In this document: positions 13,617 to 14,398 of the stretch, piece after piece
Layout of the letters: each line of letters opens with the position of its first letter
Numbering within the stretch: the stretch's first letter is position 1
NCBI GenBank assembly: GCA_025455225.1
Contig: JALOMY010000029.1
Location: 1-14,398, forward strand
DNA from: Cyclobacteriaceae bacterium
GTDB lineage: Bacteria > Bacteroidota > Bacteroidia > Cytophagales > Cyclobacteriaceae
DNA: 14,398 nt
Direction: 5' to 3'
The notes under the pieces: generated by a model
The model's input: only the letters and a program-made list of their open reading frames with translations
What the model was told of the DNA's origin: nothing
Database searches by the model: none
Program-made: the position numbers and the translations under genes

Positions 13617-14126
13617 ATGGTGATCATTGTATTTGGATTGCCCGGTTCCGGAAAGAGTTACCTGGCTTCTCACCTTGCCAGCAGACTCGATGCCGTTTAT
13701 TTAAATAGTGATGAGGTGCGCCTTACTCTATTTCCGGTTCGAACATATTCTGATGAAGAAAAGAAGCAGGTTTACAGGGTTATACTGAATCAAGCCCGGC
13801 TTGAATTGAGTAAAGGAAGGGATGTTGTATTGGATGGTACGTTTTATAAATCCAAAATCCGTAATGAATTTAGCACGGCCTTGCATGCATTTTCTCCCTG
13901 TTTTATTGAAGTCATAGCTGATGAGTCACTGATTTTGCAACGATTAAAACGACCAAGAAAATTCAGTGAGGCTGATGCCTCCGTATTTGCTTTGATCAAA
14001 ACACAATGGGAGCCTATGCAGGATGATCATTTGATTCTAACATCAACCGATTCAAACCTGGAGGAGATGATCCACCAGGCATTGGCATATATCCATCCAT
14101 TAAGACATCAAACGAAAGATTCATGA
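13617..14126 (+). CDS. P-loop kinase of the COG0645 / zeta-toxin-like type
   Basis: A 169-residue single-domain P-loop protein. Walker A is GLPGSGKS (7-14). NSDEVR (30-35) gives the acidic base-contacting residues usual in small kinases; VVLDGTFYKSKIRNEF (70-85) holds the Walker B-like Asp73 and a following conserved Arg; a lid-like LQRLKRPRKFSEAD lies at 107-120. The fold fits AAA_33/zeta-like kinases; its substrate is unknown. The ATG at 13617 comes 11 nt after pncA. Its stop overlaps the next start (ATGA). The following gene encodes a COG2187 domain. From memory, mycobacterial Rv2004c carries both domains in one chain (COG2187 first), so the two products here probably work together. No antitoxin-like gene is visible, and a toxin role is not supported. 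Confidence 0.88.
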   Translation: MVIIVFGLPGSGKSYLASHLASRLDAVYLNSDEVRLTLFPVRTYSDEEKKQVYRVILNQARLELSKGRDVVLDGTFYKSKIRNEFSTALHAFSPCFIEVIADESLILQRLKRPRKFSEADASVFALIKTQWEPMQDDHLILTSTDSNLEEMIHQALAYIHPLRHQTKDS

Positions 14127-14398
14127 CATCTGAAGATGTCCAAAAGTTAATACGTGAAGGAACGTGGCCACCAGGATTTGGAGAACCTCAGCTTGTTGAA
14201 ACGCATATTTCCTGGGTTGTGCTGGGAGAAAATTTTGTTTTCAAGATCAAGAAGCCCATTCAATATCCGTTTCTTGATTTTAGTACGCTCGATAAAAGAA
14301 TGTATTTCTGTGAGCGTGAAGTTCAATTAAATCAACGGCTTACACATAGTATGTACATTGATGTGGTGCCGGTTCGAATAATCGCGAACCGGTTTTCA
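14123..14398 (+). CDS. COG2187 APH-like phosphotransferase protein (partial, N-terminal 92 residues)
   Basis: The frame opens at ATG 14123, overlapping the stop of the kinase gene by 4 nt (ATGA), and runs to the window edge without a stop. The N-terminus matches the COG2187 family (aminoglycoside-phosphotransferase-like fold): VETHISWVVLGENFVFKIKK (25-44), the Lys-containing strand of the kinase N-lobe; then PFLDFSTLDKRMYFCEREVQLNQRL (49-73), with the expected Glu of the alphaC-like helix; then IDVVPVRII. In many bacteria this domain is fused to a COG0645 P-loop kinase; here that partner is a separate upstream gene. The substrate of the family is unknown to me. Whether a second P-loop domain follows at the C-terminus cannot be seen from this window. 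Confidence 0.87.
   Translation, partial: MTSEDVQKLIREGTWPPGFGEPQLVETHISWVVLGENFVFKIKKPIQYPFLDFSTLDKRMYFCEREVQLNQRLTHSMYIDVVPVRIIANRFS

Noticed and set aside
13617..14126. Zeta-toxin of a toxin-antitoxin system
   Set aside because: The P-loop kinase fold is shared, but there is no epsilon-like antitoxin gene next to it, and the co-encoded COG2187 protein points to the Rv2004c-type metabolic or stress kinase instead.

Overview
The window looks like chromosomal DNA of a Bacteroidota bacterium, most likely of the Cytophagales type; this placement is inferred, with no search run. Reasons: about 43% GC; promoters that fit the Bacteroidota pattern (TTTG, about 19-20 nt, TAnnTTTG) rather than E. coli boxes; few Shine-Dalgarno sequences; a six-domain ribosomal protein S1 with a long charged N-terminal extension; and families common in that phylum (TolC-type OEP protein beside a lipoprotein-release-like ABC ATPase, DUF4136 lipoprotein, DUF2520 protein). 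No insertion sequence, phage gene, CRISPR array or rRNA is visible, and no intergenic stretch exceeds 300 bases.

Left part (1-3851): the 3' end of an ABC transporter ATPase gene, a TolC-family outer membrane efflux gene, an overlapping terminator/promoter pair, rpsA (ribosomal protein S1) and a tRNA-Cys(GCA) gene flanked by short complementary repeats. Middle part (3938-7002): a tight four-gene run, DUF2520 Rossmann protein - panB - panC - coaX. It covers conversion of 2-oxoisovalerate to 4'-phosphopantothenate except for beta-alanine supply (panD is not here). The first gene sits where a ketopantoate reductase would be expected, so it may fill the PanE role. A bidirectional terminator closes the run.

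Right part (7082-14398): four transcription units that look like a stress or low-oxygen island. On the minus strand, a membrane-anchored unknown protein, a triple-BON protein and a DUF4136 lipoprotein form one unit. A lone unknown gene (9040-9573) diverges from it. A second minus-strand unit holds a baeRF-type eRF1-like protein and a phosphoribosyltransferase. Diverging from that, a plus-strand unit holds pncB, pncA, a P-loop kinase and the start of a COG2187 APH-like protein (cut by the window edge). Several of these families recur in the mycobacterial DosR dormancy regulon.

The two divergent intergenic regions carry FNR/CRP-like palindromes (TGAT-N4-ATCA and variants). Two of them lie at exactly the same distance (30.5 nt, box centre to start of the -7 element) from a Bacteroidota-type -7 element. 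This suggests one Crp/Fnr-family regulator controls the island, which would couple NAD salvage, ribosome hibernation or rescue, and envelope/osmotic stress functions.
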